A stretch of 64,000 nt of DNA from Coemansia sp. RSA 1200 (lineage: Eukaryota; Kickxellomycota; Kickxellomycetes; Kickxellales; Kickxellaceae): NCBI GenBank assembly GCA_027578915.1, contig JANBTT010000013.1:62001-126000 (forward strand). The letters run 5' to 3'. The first letter of the stretch is position 1. Every line of letters begins with the position of its first letter. Below are positions 30,768 through 41,119 of this stretch, piece by piece. Under the pieces are notes generated by a model, which was not told the origin of the DNA, ran no database searches, and saw only the letters and a list, made by a program, of their open reading frames with translations. Both the position numbers and the translations under genes were made by a program.

Positions 30768-31304
30768 ATGTCTGCACAGCAACCATCGCTCCCCACCATC
30801 TCCGAAACCAACCATCTGGATCTTCCTGGGTTTGTCAAAGTGATCTCGCTGCTCTTTGAGCCGACGGCCCTTCTTGCGCAGCGCATCCACGACTCGCGCC
30901 CATTCCAGAGCTATGATCAGCTTCTGGACAGAGCCAGCGAGCTGATCAAGAAGATGTCGCCTCTCGAGCAGCTTGAGGTTGTCAATGCCCACCCACGTAT
31001 CGGCGAAAGTGCAACCAAGCTGTCGGCGCTGTCGCGGGTAGAGCAGGGAGAGCCAGCAAGCAACGAGGACGCCGTTATTGCAAAGTGGGCCGAGCTCAAC
31101 AAGGCGTACGAGGACAAGTACGGGTTCCGCTTTGTGGTTTTTGTTAATGGCAGGAGCAAGGAGAGCCTGTTCCCTGTGGTTGAGGAGCGCATTGCCCACG
31201 GCGACAAGAGGAAGGAGTTGGCTACTGGGCTTTCAGAAATGGTTGACATTGCGCGCGACCGCGCAAGAAAGCTCCAGGCTGCCTCTTCATCTCCAAAGAT
31301 GTAG
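30768..31304 (+). CDS. URAD: OHCU decarboxylase (uric-acid catabolism)
   Basis: 178 aa, the usual length. It converts 2-oxo-4-hydroxy-4-carboxy-5-ureidoimidazoline to S-allantoin, the third step after urate oxidase and 5-hydroxyisourate hydrolase. Family marks: FEPTALLAQRIHDSRPFQSYDQLLDRA, the active-site motif NAHPRIGE with catalytic His, and the strand YGFRFVVFVNGRSKE. No C-terminal SKL/SRL peroxisome signal is seen (it ends SSPKM), so a cytosolic location is possible. No other purine-catabolism gene lies in the window. Confidence 0.92.
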   Translation: MSAQQPSLPTISETNHLDLPGFVKVISLLFEPTALLAQRIHDSRPFQSYDQLLDRASELIKKMSPLEQLEVVNAHPRIGESATKLSALSRVEQGEPASNEDAVIAKWAELNKAYEDKYGFRFVVFVNGRSKESLFPVVEERIAHGDKRKELATGLSEMVDIARDRARKLQAASSSPKM

Positions 31305-31597
31305 CAATAGCAACCAATCCGAACAAGAATTAGCCAAGAAGTATCCTCATTAAATTTCCTTCAATATTTTGTGAAGAAACAAGTTTGGACTCATCTGTTG
31401 GGAGAAACGACTTTTCGCTGTTCTTTTTCTTTGATAATGCCCCTGTGCACTTTGTGTAACAGAGGGCAGGAAAGGGAGAAGTGGCTTTTGCCTTTGAGCT
31501 TTGCCATTAAGAGCTAGCGACCAAAAAGAAAAGGAAAATCTAAGGGTGGCGATTATCTTGCCCCGTCCTTCCCTTTCTCCGTGCGTTTGTCTCTTGG

Positions 31598-32086
31598 TCA
31601 GTACTTTGGGATCGTGATAACCACGTCGGAGCCATGGAAAATCGCCGTCATCCGCTCAACGCAAGCAGCAGGCGGCAGCGGCAAGTCCTTCTCGAACTGT
31701 CCGAGCTGGCGCTCGGTGACTCTGTCGACTCCAGCCTGGTAGACAGTGCTGCTGCTGCATTCACCAGATATCTTGATTCGGCCAGGCGTGTCGGTGTCAA
31801 TGCGCACCTGGTTCCGTGGGACGTACGGCAGGTGTGCAACCAGCACAGTCTGTGCATCTGTCTCCTGCCTCTCTATCCTTGGTGTCCACAGTCCCGACGA
31901 AACGCCTGCTATCGTTGTATCGACGTCCTGGCTCTCTGCTCGCTCGGTGTCCTGCCGCAGAGCCTCAATGCTCCCAAAGAACCCGCTGAAAAACGCCTCC
32001 ATGTCCTCTGCGGATCTGGCTATAAGCTCCTCTGCCTCGTGCTGCCGTCCCTGGCCTCTGTCTGAAAATGCGTTCTGTGTCACCAT
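31598..32086 (-). CDS. Small heat-shock protein (alpha-crystallin domain)
   Basis: 162 aa from MVTQNAFSDRGQG; the open frame continues upstream but only through leader. The alpha-crystallin domain covers about residues 60-162: WTPRIERQETDAQ, VAHLPYVP at the LPGV position, GRIKISGE, ERQLGQFEKDLPLP, and ends with VVITIPKY, the IPK-like tail. No clear IXI motif is left after it because the protein ends there. sHSPs are ATP-independent holdase chaperones. A GAAGCTTC palindrome upstream may be a heat-shock element. The gene shares a promoter with FUR1. Confidence 0.82.
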   Translation of the reverse strand: MVTQNAFSDRGQGRQHEAEELIARSAEDMEAFFSGFFGSIEALRQDTERAESQDVDTTIAGVSSGLWTPRIERQETDAQTVLVAHLPYVPRNQVRIDTDTPGRIKISGECSSSTVYQAGVDRVTERQLGQFEKDLPLPPAACVERMTAIFHGSDVVITIPKY

Positions 32087-32580
32087 GGTCCTGGGTTTGT
32101 GCAGAAGACGGTGCTGTGCTGAGCTGTGGATAGAATACAAGAAAATACAGTAATTAGAACGACTATTCAATCCTTGAAACAGAAAGAAAGGACTGGGAAA
32201 TGTGCCATTTTGAAGCTTCCCAACCACACCCTACTCCTTTACTTGCATGTAGATTACATTTGCATAAAACATGGATGTGTTCAAATTTTTTGTTTGCAAA
32301 TGCTGCGATTGTTCCTTTTGTCCTCTTTCCCCATTCATTCACTTTTTTTTGTCTCCGAAAAAGTTTTAGTCAAACGTTAAACACAAGCTCACGCCGCAAC
32401 TTCTAAGATTGTGTGCTTCTGCTTTGATATTCTCTTCATCTCTAGATATATAATAGTTCCTCTACTGCCTCACCCTTAAGCCCGACACCTGCCACATTCC
32501 TCTCCAGAAATCAAGGGAAAAGCACATATAAACAGGGTCTCGACAAGCCGAACTCTCTTAGCTATACACATCTCGCAGCC
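32087..32580. promoter_or_regulatory. Divergent promoter region (sHSP / FUR1)
   Basis: 494 bp. On the FUR1 side a TATAAA (32527-32532) lies about 50 bp before the ATG. On the sHSP side a perfect inverted GAA-nn-TTC unit (32212-32219) lies about 125 bp upstream of the ATG. Confidence 0.55.
32211..32220. promoter_or_regulatory. Possible heat-shock element
   Basis: TGAAGCTTCC matches nGAAnnTTCn, the two-unit core bound by heat-shock factor, and lies upstream of the small heat-shock gene. A functional site normally has three units; the flanking third unit is imperfect, so support is moderate. Confidence 0.4.
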
Positions 32581-33436
32581 ATGTCCAATCTGGTAAGTAC
32601 AGCGACAGAGTTAGGCAAGGATGGGTGGATCCCTGCTACCGCCCTTCCGTGCCTGAGATAGCAAAGCAATACTGATACACACGCTTCATTTCTGTCTGTT
32701 TTTTCTTTTACTCCATGTACTATCATCTGGTACGCGGTCACAACGTACAAAAAGACACCGACAGCTATAGTCAGAATACGAAAGGGTCGCAAACCACCCA
32801 CGGTTCCACATGCTTCCGCAGACCAACCAGCTGAAGGGCCTGATGACGATAATCCGTGACAAGAACACCAAGCGCGGCGACTTTGTGTTCTACTCCGACC
32901 GCGTCATTCGACTCCTTGTCGAAGAAGGACTCAATTACCTGCCTGTTGTCGAGAAGACAGTCACCACGCCGATGGATGTCCCGTTCCAGGGCGTTGCCTT
33001 TGAGGGCAGGATCTGCGGCGTCTCGATCATGCGCGCAGGCGAGTCCATGGAGCAAGGATTACGCGATGTCTGCACCAGCGTCCGGATCGGGAAGGTGCTG
33101 ATCCAACGCGACGAACGCACTGCCCAGCCAAAACTCTACTACTCGAAGCTGCCCAAGGACATTGCCGACAGATGGGTCTTGCTGCTCGATCCCATGCTGG
33201 CCACCGGTGGATCGGCACGCAAGTGCGTCGAGGTGCTTCAGGAGGCAAACGTCAAGGAAGAGCGCATTCTCTTCATCAACCTTATATGCTCTCCTGAAGG
33301 CGCTTCCTCAATGCTGGAAAAGTTCCCAAAGCTCCAGATTATATCCGCAGAGCTCGATGAAGGCATGGATGCGCAAAAGTTCCTTCTTCCTGGATTGGGC
33401 GACTTTGGCGATAGATATTTCGGTACCGATGAATAG
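32581..33436 (+). CDS. FUR1: Uracil phosphoribosyltransferase (two exons)
   Basis: Exon 1 is only 12 bases (32581-32592, ATG TCC AAT CTG), followed by a GTAAGT donor; the intron is 32593-32770 and exon 2 is 32771-33436, giving 225 aa. The acceptor CTATAG at 32770 was chosen because it keeps the family stretch LPQTNQLKG and directly follows an in-frame TAG. Core features: IIRDKNTKRGDFVFYSDR, RLLVEEGLNYLP, GESMEQGLRDVC, LIQRDE, the PRPP-binding loop LLDPMLATGGSA and the uracil-binding end GLGDFGDRYFG. It makes UMP from uracil and PRPP in pyrimidine salvage. Confidence 0.93.
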
Positions 33437-33527
33437 AACATGTTCTGAGTATGCCCTTTCTTCGTTTTCACTTTAGCTATCTTTAATCGTTAGCTGTCAT
33501 TTTTTCTCGTTTCTCCTGCTGTTGTAC

Positions 33528-34707
33528 TCAGCTAGTGCTGGTTTGATCCGAGGATTCGGACGACTGCGATCCATATGCCAGCGAAAGATCTAAAAGTGCA
33601 TCGTTGACTTTGGCTTTGCCTGAGCCCTCTGGCCTAACGCCTAAATTTTCAGGCGTCTTAAAATGACCCACAGATGGTGAGGAGAATGGATCCAACTCAC
33701 CCAGTCTTTTTCTGACAACTCTATCCTTTAAGCTCATCTTGCCATCCCGCTTTGATGCTGTGCTGAATAATGGTCTGGCGGCACACTCGAGGCTTATCTG
33801 TCTTCTGGAAGATGCCTCGTCAGCATTGTCACCATATTCCACAGCAGCCGCCTCAATTGAATCCCCCATGTCGGCTGGCAATATGGGCACATTGATGCCC
33901 ATGCGTTGCTGGATCTCATCCGACTCGCGCTTATCCATCTCCCGTTGGCTACGACCCGCGCGAAAGGCTTCGCGCAGTTTTGAGTTGGCACGGTCGGAAT
34001 TTTTCCAGTTCTTATCGCTGTCTTTCTACATATAGACCAGGAGTTAGTGGTGATTTCTGACATACAGCACATTATCCTTATTTAAAAGCGTATCTTTGCT
34101 AGATACAACCACCTAGTCTGCCAAGGCATCTGCTTCACCTTACTTTTAGTTTTGCCAGCCGCTCTATCGATTGTGCTGCTCGCTTCCTCTTGTATTCGGC
34201 GAACTCCAGCTCCCGCAGTCTGCTTCCACCCTTCTTTTCGGTAAACGTCTTGGTTGAGATACTGGCCATATCAATGATGTCCTCACCGAATGTTTCATTA
34301 TCTTCGTCATTATCGTCGTTGCCACCACTGCCGTCTTCTGGCTCTGCTTTTTTCCTGGCGCCACTGACAACTACATACGACGCCTTTTCTGGATCTGTTT
34401 GTATTTCTATCCACTGTTCGCTGCACATGCGGCATTTGATCCGAAGGCTCCAAACGGGTATTGTCAAATTGAGGAACTCTCCTGCCTTCTTCTTCTCAGC
34501 GTTAAACCGAAGCCCCTTTGCTAACAGCTTGCCGCATCCGTTGCACCACATGCTAAAGGGCAGTGCCATTCGGACAATGAGTATCCCTTCGTCCAGTTTA
34601 CGCGCACGACTTCTGAGCGGGTGCTGATTGACGAACTTGTTCACCGATCCCTTGCTTAGATCCCAGTCGGGCGGGTAGTATTTGTTGACTGCTTTGCGTT
34701 CTGCCAT
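33528..34707 (-). CDS. SAF4: CCDC130/Saf4 splicing factor (Cwc16/Yju2 family, two exons)
   Basis: Exon 1 is 34144-34707 (188 codons), the intron 34026-34143 (GTAAGG donor, TGTAG acceptor, phase 0) and exon 2 33528-34025, giving 353 aa. The N-terminus ERKAVNKYYPPDWD, followed by HPLRSRARKLDEGILIVR, is the CCDC130 branch rather than CCDC94/Yju2. The zinc-binding pairs are MWCNGCGK and IKCRMCSE, around LRFNAEKKKAGEF; TDPEKASYVVVSGA follows. The C-terminal half is charged and helical (SKLREAFRAGRSQREMDKRE). These proteins associate with the catalytically activated spliceosome, and Saf4 also affects splicing fidelity in fission yeast. The 3' end is only about 90 bp from FUR1. Confidence 0.92.
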
Positions 34708-34951
34708 CGTCGTGCTGTGAAATGTATAATAAACTACCGAAGGCCATACACGGGATAAACATTAAGGGGGCCCAAGCGATCGTATGAGCAGAACAATAAA
34801 AGAATGCATTTTACTTCCAAAGAATAGTATGGTTTTTTGCATTGGCTGGTCATTCTGCCATCCAAGATATGTTTAGCAGTCCATCGTCTGTGTTAACATA
34901 AAACCAGGACAACAAAGGAAGAGATAAAAAGAAAACGAGACAATACGGGAT

Positions 34952-35692
34952 CTAAGATTTGTTCTGGACCTCCTTAAGCGCCTCTGGGTCCATGTTTGCC
35001 TGTAGCTTGGGCAGGACAAAGATTCCCAACAGGGACGCACCAACCATCAGCATATACGGGTTGGAGAACATCGCCACGATATTGAATCCCTGGCGTGGAG
35101 TGAAAAACTCGTACTTTTGGGCGGCGCTGATCTGTAGCGGGTACGCCAATACCGGTGCGCTCTCCGACCATTCGGACCCAATCTGTACGTAGCGCGTGGC
35201 AATAGACGCCTTGCCGTCATCCTTGATTGAGATCCGCAGATGGACCTTTGGGAACGCATAGTCGGCGCTGGATATCTCAAGAAGAGAGTCGCCTACTTTG
35301 ACGTTCTCAACAGCAAACGACCCATCGCTTTTGATAAACCCTGTGTGCTCGCCACCGTTAACAACAACCCGCGCTCTCGTCGGAAGTTCCGAGACGTCGC
35401 TCAAGATCTCGTTAGCAATAACAGACCCGCGGACACGGTATGTCTTGTCTGAACCAGCATGTGCGGTTGTTGCCAAGATTGCCAGCAACAACAAAAGCAC
35501 ACTACACAAGAATAGAACATTGAAGCGTAATGAGCACAGAAATAGCAATGTAAGCAGTTGAATGAAGCGATGCTACAAGCGCTCTCCTTAGGATTGCTAA
35601 TGCAACGCAATGCGCTACTTATCGGACGTCAATGGCATCCTAACAAGGCGCCTGGCATACCTTTGGATTACGAGAAAGAGCCGATTCAGCAT
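34952..35692 (-). CDS. EMC7: ER membrane complex subunit 7 (two exons)
   Basis: The main exon has no in-frame ATG before its signal peptide, and an in-frame TAG lies upstream. A short exon 1 at 35661-35692 (ATG plus nine codons and two bases, reading MLNRLFLVIQ) with a GTATGC donor joins the acceptor TTGTGTAG at 35502 (intron 35502-35660). The product is 193 aa with a complete signal peptide (SVLLLLLAILATTAHA). The mature part is the EMC7 beta-sandwich (RVRGSVIAN, RVVVNGGEHTGFIKSDGSF), followed by the motif PRQGFNIVAMFSNPYML and a C-terminal membrane helix. EMC inserts weakly hydrophobic and terminal helices of ER membrane proteins. The gene is divergent from the ATRIP-like gene. Confidence 0.9.
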
Positions 35693-36189
35693 GAGGTTTT
35701 CACAACAAGAGGCAGAAAAAATAGGGTTCCAATGAAGTATTTAAAACAATTAAAGAGTAATACAAATGTCAACTGAAAAGAAAGGCAAAAGCCCTTGATC
35801 CACGCAACCTGTGCTAATTTTCTCTGGATTTCTCTTGCTTCATTTTGTGGCTGCGGTTTGCCAGTGAGAAAAAGTTCCTTCTTTGTTACTTTCAATCCTT
35901 TTCAACTATCTCTTCTATTGCTTGTTGTAATTATTGTAATTATTATTGTTTTCTATTCTTTTGGGCGTTTGGCGAACGACTGTTAATTCAAACACTGACG
36001 ACAGAAAACACGACTCTTTTTCATTTATCCATTTTTGTTCTTTTTAGCTCGACTGCTTGACACCTGGAATGATGCGGCAAAGGTGCCACAAGTGTTTCCT
36101 GAATCCGCAACGCAAGTAAAAGCAGCAGAAACAGTAGCAATAGCGAGATTTCAAAGCTGTAAGAAGCTATCTATCCACACTAGGCATAT
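35693..36189. promoter_or_regulatory. Divergent promoter region (EMC7 / ATRIP-like)
   Basis: 497 bp with T-rich tracts at about 35880-36060 leading into the ATRIP-like gene. No specific motif claimed. Confidence 0.4.
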
Positions 36190-39033
36190 ATGGCGCATAT
36201 GACAAGTAGCATTATGATAGTCCAAAAACAACGAGAGAGGAGCTGTAGCACACCTCGACGTAACGCACAGTTCTCGGATAATGATGCCACCACACCAAAG
36301 GCGAGTGCTGAAGTGTCGCAAGAAAGAGACCCGACGGCCACAAAGTCAATAGATCGGTCGCTGCAGTATCAACAGCAGCAGACTGGACGCGTGGCATCGC
36401 TAGCAATGTCTGGGAACCTTGGCAGTCTGGGAGTCAGTGACTATGGCAGTGGCACTGGCCGCAACGACACAGATGAACTGGATGCCATCTGGGATGAGCT
36501 TGACAACATGGAGCTAGATTCGCAAACTATGCGCCAGCTAACAGAGACCGAGGAGCAGTTTTATGCCACGCAGCAGTTTGTCGAGTCCATGGACCTGGCA
36601 TTGTCGCAAGAGTTTACGGATCCAAAGCATGATTCTTCCGTAAATGGCCGCAGTGTAGTCCGGTGCACCAGCGCTGATGGAGGATCTGCACATGGGCTGC
36701 GGGTAGTTCCTCCCGGCCCGTCGACAAGGTCTGTGCCAGTCACGCCATCTTCTGGGAATCCGGTGTACATATCTGATGGTGACTCTCCAGGCAACTCAAC
36801 TGTGGAGAAAAGCCTGTCGTGTGGACAAAGCGCGACTAACGCATCCAAGGATTATGTCGGATCTCTGGATTATACGCAGGATAAACAACAACAATCAGGC
36901 AGGCATGGAAAGCCTAACGCCCGGATGTCACCATTGACATCGACATCTACATCGTCAAGAGGAAAAGTGAATCTGTATAATCGTCTTGCACAGCATATCC
37001 CGCCTCGACCTGACAATAATCTTGTCACTTCCAACAGACTACCGCCAACTATCCAGAACCATATGATTCATAAAGCCCAGGAGCGTAACCAGCACGCCCA
37101 GTTAAGGAGATATAAACCTGAATCACTTTCACTCAGAACCACAGCGGAGCATGTAATTGACCTAAACACAAGCACGCTTACGCCTCCTTCCAGCAGAACC
37201 AAACAGCAACAGAGCTACCCTACTATTACACAGCGACCAAATGGCGCCTTGGTAGCACCCGAGTCACCTAGTATCCATGTACAAGCGGACCATTCGCACT
37301 TTGCGGAAGAGATAGAGCGTCTCCGTGCAGAAAATGAGAGCATGCGTGCAGAAACAGATCAGCTAAAGGCGCAGCTGTACACAAAGGACGGCGAGGTGCG
37401 GATTGTACGCGATAACCTTTCGCGAACGGAGATAAATTACACACAGCTGCAGGAGCAGCTTGCAAACCAAAAATCGAGATCAGAAATAGACCACAAGCTA
37501 GTTGAGGGGAAGCTTCAAAATGAGATCGACCGCCTAAAGACCGAACTGTTCTTTCAGCAACAGGAAGCACAAGTGACTGCCATCTCAGTGGGCGGCAGTG
37601 GTAGTGCTACTCAGACAATGCGTACACCTGGAACGTCTCATACCCCCAAACGTGCGAGGAATGTTGAAGAGAGTACAAGCAGCAATACCATAGCGACTGC
37701 CGGAGGTATTACAGAGTGCCCTACAATTGAAGACTTTTCATCGATACCAAGCCAAGGAGTTACCAAGCGCACGAAGATGGCCAGAAAAGAGTGTTTGGGC
37801 GCAGATTTGCCAAAGCAAACGAATAACGAAAGTTCCATTGTTCGACAGGCAAATTATATGCTTCTAGAGATGTTGAAAGACATAGTCAACCAGTCTGAGG
37901 CAGAAATCAGTAATATGGTATCGCTGACAATACAGCTATCCAGTGTGATGGGGGATTCGTCGACAGCACAGATTGACACATTCCAATCCAGTGTGTGTAA
38001 TATTCTGACCACGCTGGCACATGAGAATAGCTATAGACAGTTGACCGCAGTTCTTAGGCTGATTTTGCGTGTTCTGACAGAGCTTGATGAGTTCTGTGCG
38101 GCCTGGCTGCATGATCCAACAACATTCAAGACAGACACTCATATGTTAGATCCGCTTTCAAATGGTGCTGCTGATGGAGTTGTTTCTAGCTCTTTAGGAA
38201 ACCTCCGTATTAGCCGACTTTCGTCTGTTTTGAACTCTACACTGAGGAGCGCGATTAGGTCGGCCCCTAGACTCCAACCGAAAAGTGCCAAATGCGTAGA
38301 CTTTGCAATGGCAGTGTCTCTGCAGTGTAAGCTAATTTCTCGCGTAATAGCAATGCGGCCAGAGGCGGCTCTAAGCGACAAAGTTTGGATGATGTTTGAT
38401 CCATGCCTGGAAACAGAACCGCTGTTGAAGCACTGCGAGGACCTGGATGCGCTTGTCGGCATTCTCGAACTTGTAACAATCCTTGTACAGGTATCGCCAG
38501 AGACATGGGGATTCATACGCGATGCACCTGCCAGTTTCGAGCGGTTCCTGTTGGCGGCCATACGACACTTGCAACACGCACCTGTAGACAACGATGATCT
38601 GGTTCTGGATGGCGAACGCTCTCTTCTGGTGCTTATCGCATCGGCAATAGTCACACACGAAGAAGACACGCCTATGCTGGTCAATGGGATGAAGAGCCTT
38701 GCAAGCACACTTGTTCAATGGTTTATTGATAAGCACCGCTCGCTGACATCAAAGTACAGGGATCACAAGCAGGACAGCCCCAGAAGGCTGCAGGTGTTTT
38801 TCGAATACACAAAGTGTCTTAATGTTGTCTTGTCGGAAGTCGATGATGTCGCTGAGCTTCTCGGAGGCGATAACTCGCCATTGTTTTTTGCCTTTGTCAC
38901 AACATGCACGCGAATGAGCATCGGCGAAAGCGCATTTGTGGATATATCCTCGATGCGCGAGCTTGCCACAGACCTGCTTGCCTATGTCGTTACTGAAGAG
39001 CAGGCGATGTCTATCCAGGGGCTGATCGCATAA
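36190..39033 (+). CDS. ATRIP/Rad26/Lcd1-like DNA-damage checkpoint protein
   Basis: 947 aa, one exon. An acidic N-terminal patch (TDELDAIWDELDNMELD, about 95-112) is placed like the RPA-binding region of ATRIP. Ser/Thr-rich linker sequence follows. A coiled coil at about residues 369-465 contains the motif LYTKDGEVRIVRDNL and the later KTELFFQQQEAQ, matching the KxGExxIVRxxL and ELxFKxQE pattern of fungal Rad26/ATRIP. The C-terminal half is helical, as in ATRIP. These proteins bring the ATR/Mec1 kinase to RPA-coated single-stranded DNA. The family evolves fast, so the name rests mainly on the coiled-coil motif and overall layout. It starts at the first ATG after an AT-rich leader. Confidence 0.75.
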   Translation: MAHMTSSIMIVQKQRERSCSTPRRNAQFSDNDATTPKASAEVSQERDPTATKSIDRSLQYQQQQTGRVASLAMSGNLGSLGVSDYGSGTGRNDTDELDAIWDELDNMELDSQTMRQLTETEEQFYATQQFVESMDLALSQEFTDPKHDSSVNGRSVVRCTSADGGSAHGLRVVPPGPSTRSVPVTPSSGNPVYISDGDSPGNSTVEKSLSCGQSATNASKDYVGSLDYTQDKQQQSGRHGKPNARMSPLTSTSTSSRGKVNLYNRLAQHIPPRPDNNLVTSNRLPPTIQNHMIHKAQERNQHAQLRRYKPESLSLRTTAEHVIDLNTSTLTPPSSRTKQQQSYPTITQRPNGALVAPESPSIHVQADHSHFAEEIERLRAENESMRAETDQLKAQLYTKDGEVRIVRDNLSRTEINYTQLQEQLANQKSRSEIDHKLVEGKLQNEIDRLKTELFFQQQEAQVTAISVGGSGSATQTMRTPGTSHTPKRARNVEESTSSNTIATAGGITECPTIEDFSSIPSQGVTKRTKMARKECLGADLPKQTNNESSIVRQANYMLLEMLKDIVNQSEAEISNMVSLTIQLSSVMGDSSTAQIDTFQSSVCNILTTLAHENSYRQLTAVLRLILRVLTELDEFCAAWLHDPTTFKTDTHMLDPLSNGAADGVVSSSLGNLRISRLSSVLNSTLRSAIRSAPRLQPKSAKCVDFAMAVSLQCKLISRVIAMRPEAALSDKVWMMFDPCLETEPLLKHCEDLDALVGILELVTILVQVSPETWGFIRDAPASFERFLLAAIRHLQHAPVDNDDLVLDGERSLLVLIASAIVTHEEDTPMLVNGMKSLASTLVQWFIDKHRSLTSKYRDHKQDSPRRLQVFFEYTKCLNVVLSEVDDVAELLGGDNSPLFFAFVTTCTRMSIGESAFVDISSMRELATDLLAYVVTEEQAMSIQGLIA

Positions 39034-39221
39034 ACAGAGCATCTCCGTTCTTTACATTAAGCATACTCTGCCGTCACCATCCCTCCCAGCACCATTTTTG
39101 AGCCTATTTTTGCATTTTCTGAACGAATAGATACGAAACCTGTAAGATTACCACCATCGATATGGAAACAATAGAATCGGGCTTTTTAAAATAAAAAAAG
39201 TGAGATGACGATCTGTCAAGA

Positions 39222-41119
39222 CTAGTCCGAAGCAATCTTGGCATCGAGAGCAGCAAAGTCAACAAAGAAATGCTCAAAGAGACTGACCAGCATGCCAACG
39301 TCATCTGTTCCGCAAACCTCACGAACACTATGCATGCTGAGCAGCGGGTTGCCAATGTCGATAGTGCGCAGGCCAAGCTGTGCGCTCAGCATTGGACCAA
39401 TAGTCGATCCGCAGGGCGAGTCGTTGCGAACAACAAACTCCTGCAGAGGGATGCCGTGTCTTGAGGCAATGTCCTTCAGGATGGTCGAGGTCACAGCCGT
39501 GGTGGCATAGCGCTGGTTGGCATTGACCTTGATCCCAGGGCCCTTTTGCAGCTCCGGACGGTGGTTCTCTTCGTGCTTCTCGCTATAGTTCGGGTGCACA
39601 GCGTGGGTGACGTCCGACGAGATCATGTAGCTGTTGGCAATCGAGGTCTCAAAATGAGATCCGCCATTGCTGTCAAAGCTATTATGGATCCTCCGCAGAG
39701 ACGACTCGATAAGCGCCGAGTTTGCACCATACGCAGACGTAGAACCAACCTCTTCGTTGTCAAACAGCGCAACCATGCGGATGTGTGTATCCTCCTTCGC
39801 CGAGTCGCCCGAAAGACTGTTGATCAGCCCCTCAATGGCACAGTACGACGAGTTGAGGTTGTCCAGACGAGCAGAGTAGATAAACTCTTTGCAGATGCCG
39901 CCGATAACAGCCTTCTGCGTGTCATACAGACACAGCTCGAAATCGAATATGTCTGCAACACTGACACTGAGCTCATTGGCAATGCGCTCAAGAAGAATCG
40001 GGTGGTGAGCAGGTTTCTTGGCCTCGCTGTTCGTGGGGGCTTCATCCGCTTTGGCTCCGTTGACTGCCTTGGATATGGTTGCAAGGATCGGCGTCAGATG
40101 CGTTTCCTTGTTGTACTTGAAGCCGTCGGCCAAGGAGCGGTCAAGGTGGATTGCCAGCGAGGGAATGCGCATGATCGGCTCATCGATAGAAACTAGGCGG
40201 CTAATGTAGCCACCGTTGGCGTCGCGCACCATTACGCGCCCGGCCACGCTTAGATCGCGGTCAAACCAGGTGTGCCTATACGTTGCCAGACACCAAGAGG
40301 ATCAAGAAGAAAGATGAGCGCATAAAGATCAGAATATAATCGGAAGACCTGGGTGTTAGATCAAAAATAATACACATTGTTTGCACGATGCATTGCAATG
40401 CAACCAAAAAAAAGATATGGCACATGTGCAGAAGCAATGATTGACCAGATGCACATGGATAACAAAACCCTTCATAACTTTTGGAAAGGAAAAAAAAGCA
40501 AGATTACTTTCGTCACCCAGGAGTAAACAAGCAGACTATGCTGTGCTACAGAATGCGCTGGGTGAGAAAATGAAAAAATCAGCACAAGCCTACCCGAAAG
40601 AAGGGTGTGATGTGAACTTACCAAAGGCCACCACCGTAGACTTGGACGCCGACCTGGAGAAAGCCGCTGCCGGTTTTCCTGGACACAGGCTTCAGCTTGA
40701 AGCAGGGGCTGTCGGTGTGAGCGGCAACAAGAGAGATCCCGTTTCCAGGACGCTATATCAAGAGACGCCAAGATACAAGAAGAAGAAAAACAGCAAGCAA
40801 TAAGAAGAAACGGCAGAGATTAGCCATCGCGTCAACAAGAACGCCGGGTTTTGAATTCCACGAGCATGAATTAGCAACTTACGAATTTGCCGCCAACGGA
40901 GAAGGCTACGATGGAGGACCCGTTGCGAGTAAAGAAGTACCTGCCATTCGGTCTGATAGCGTTTTGCCAGCTCTGTTTTTCCTTGAGCTCCGTGAAATGG
41001 GCGCCAGTTAGCCACCTGCGGCAGACATCAACCGCGTGGAACGGGCTGGGCGACCTATTGACAAAGTCTACAAGCTGCTCGGCCTGGCGTTGGAGCTGGG
41101 ACTTGGTAAGCGAAGACAT
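39222..41119 (-). CDS. DNPEP: Aspartyl aminopeptidase, M18 family (three exons)
   Basis: Exons: 40883-41119, 40622-40752 and 39222-40275, with introns 40753-40882 (GTAAGT donor, ATATAG acceptor) and 40276-40621 (GTAAGT donor, GTATAG acceptor). The product is 473 aa, like human DNPEP (475). The junctions restore GGKF-RPGNGISLVAAHTDSP and GGGLW-HTWFDRDL. Metal and catalytic features: AAHTDSPCF (zinc His), FIYSARLDNL (bridging Asp), LFDNEEVGS (catalytic and zinc Glu), SSDVTHAVHPNY, and HSVREVCG near the end. It is a dodecameric metalloprotease that removes N-terminal Asp or Glu; the yeast form (Ape4) is cytosolic and taken to the vacuole by Cvt vesicles. The ATG at 41119 (MSSLTKSQLQ) is the start. 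Confidence 0.95.

Noticed and set aside
39546..40196. Plus-strand frame of 216 codons opposite DNPEP
   Set aside because: Overlaps the clearly coding M18 exon on the other strand and has no domain.
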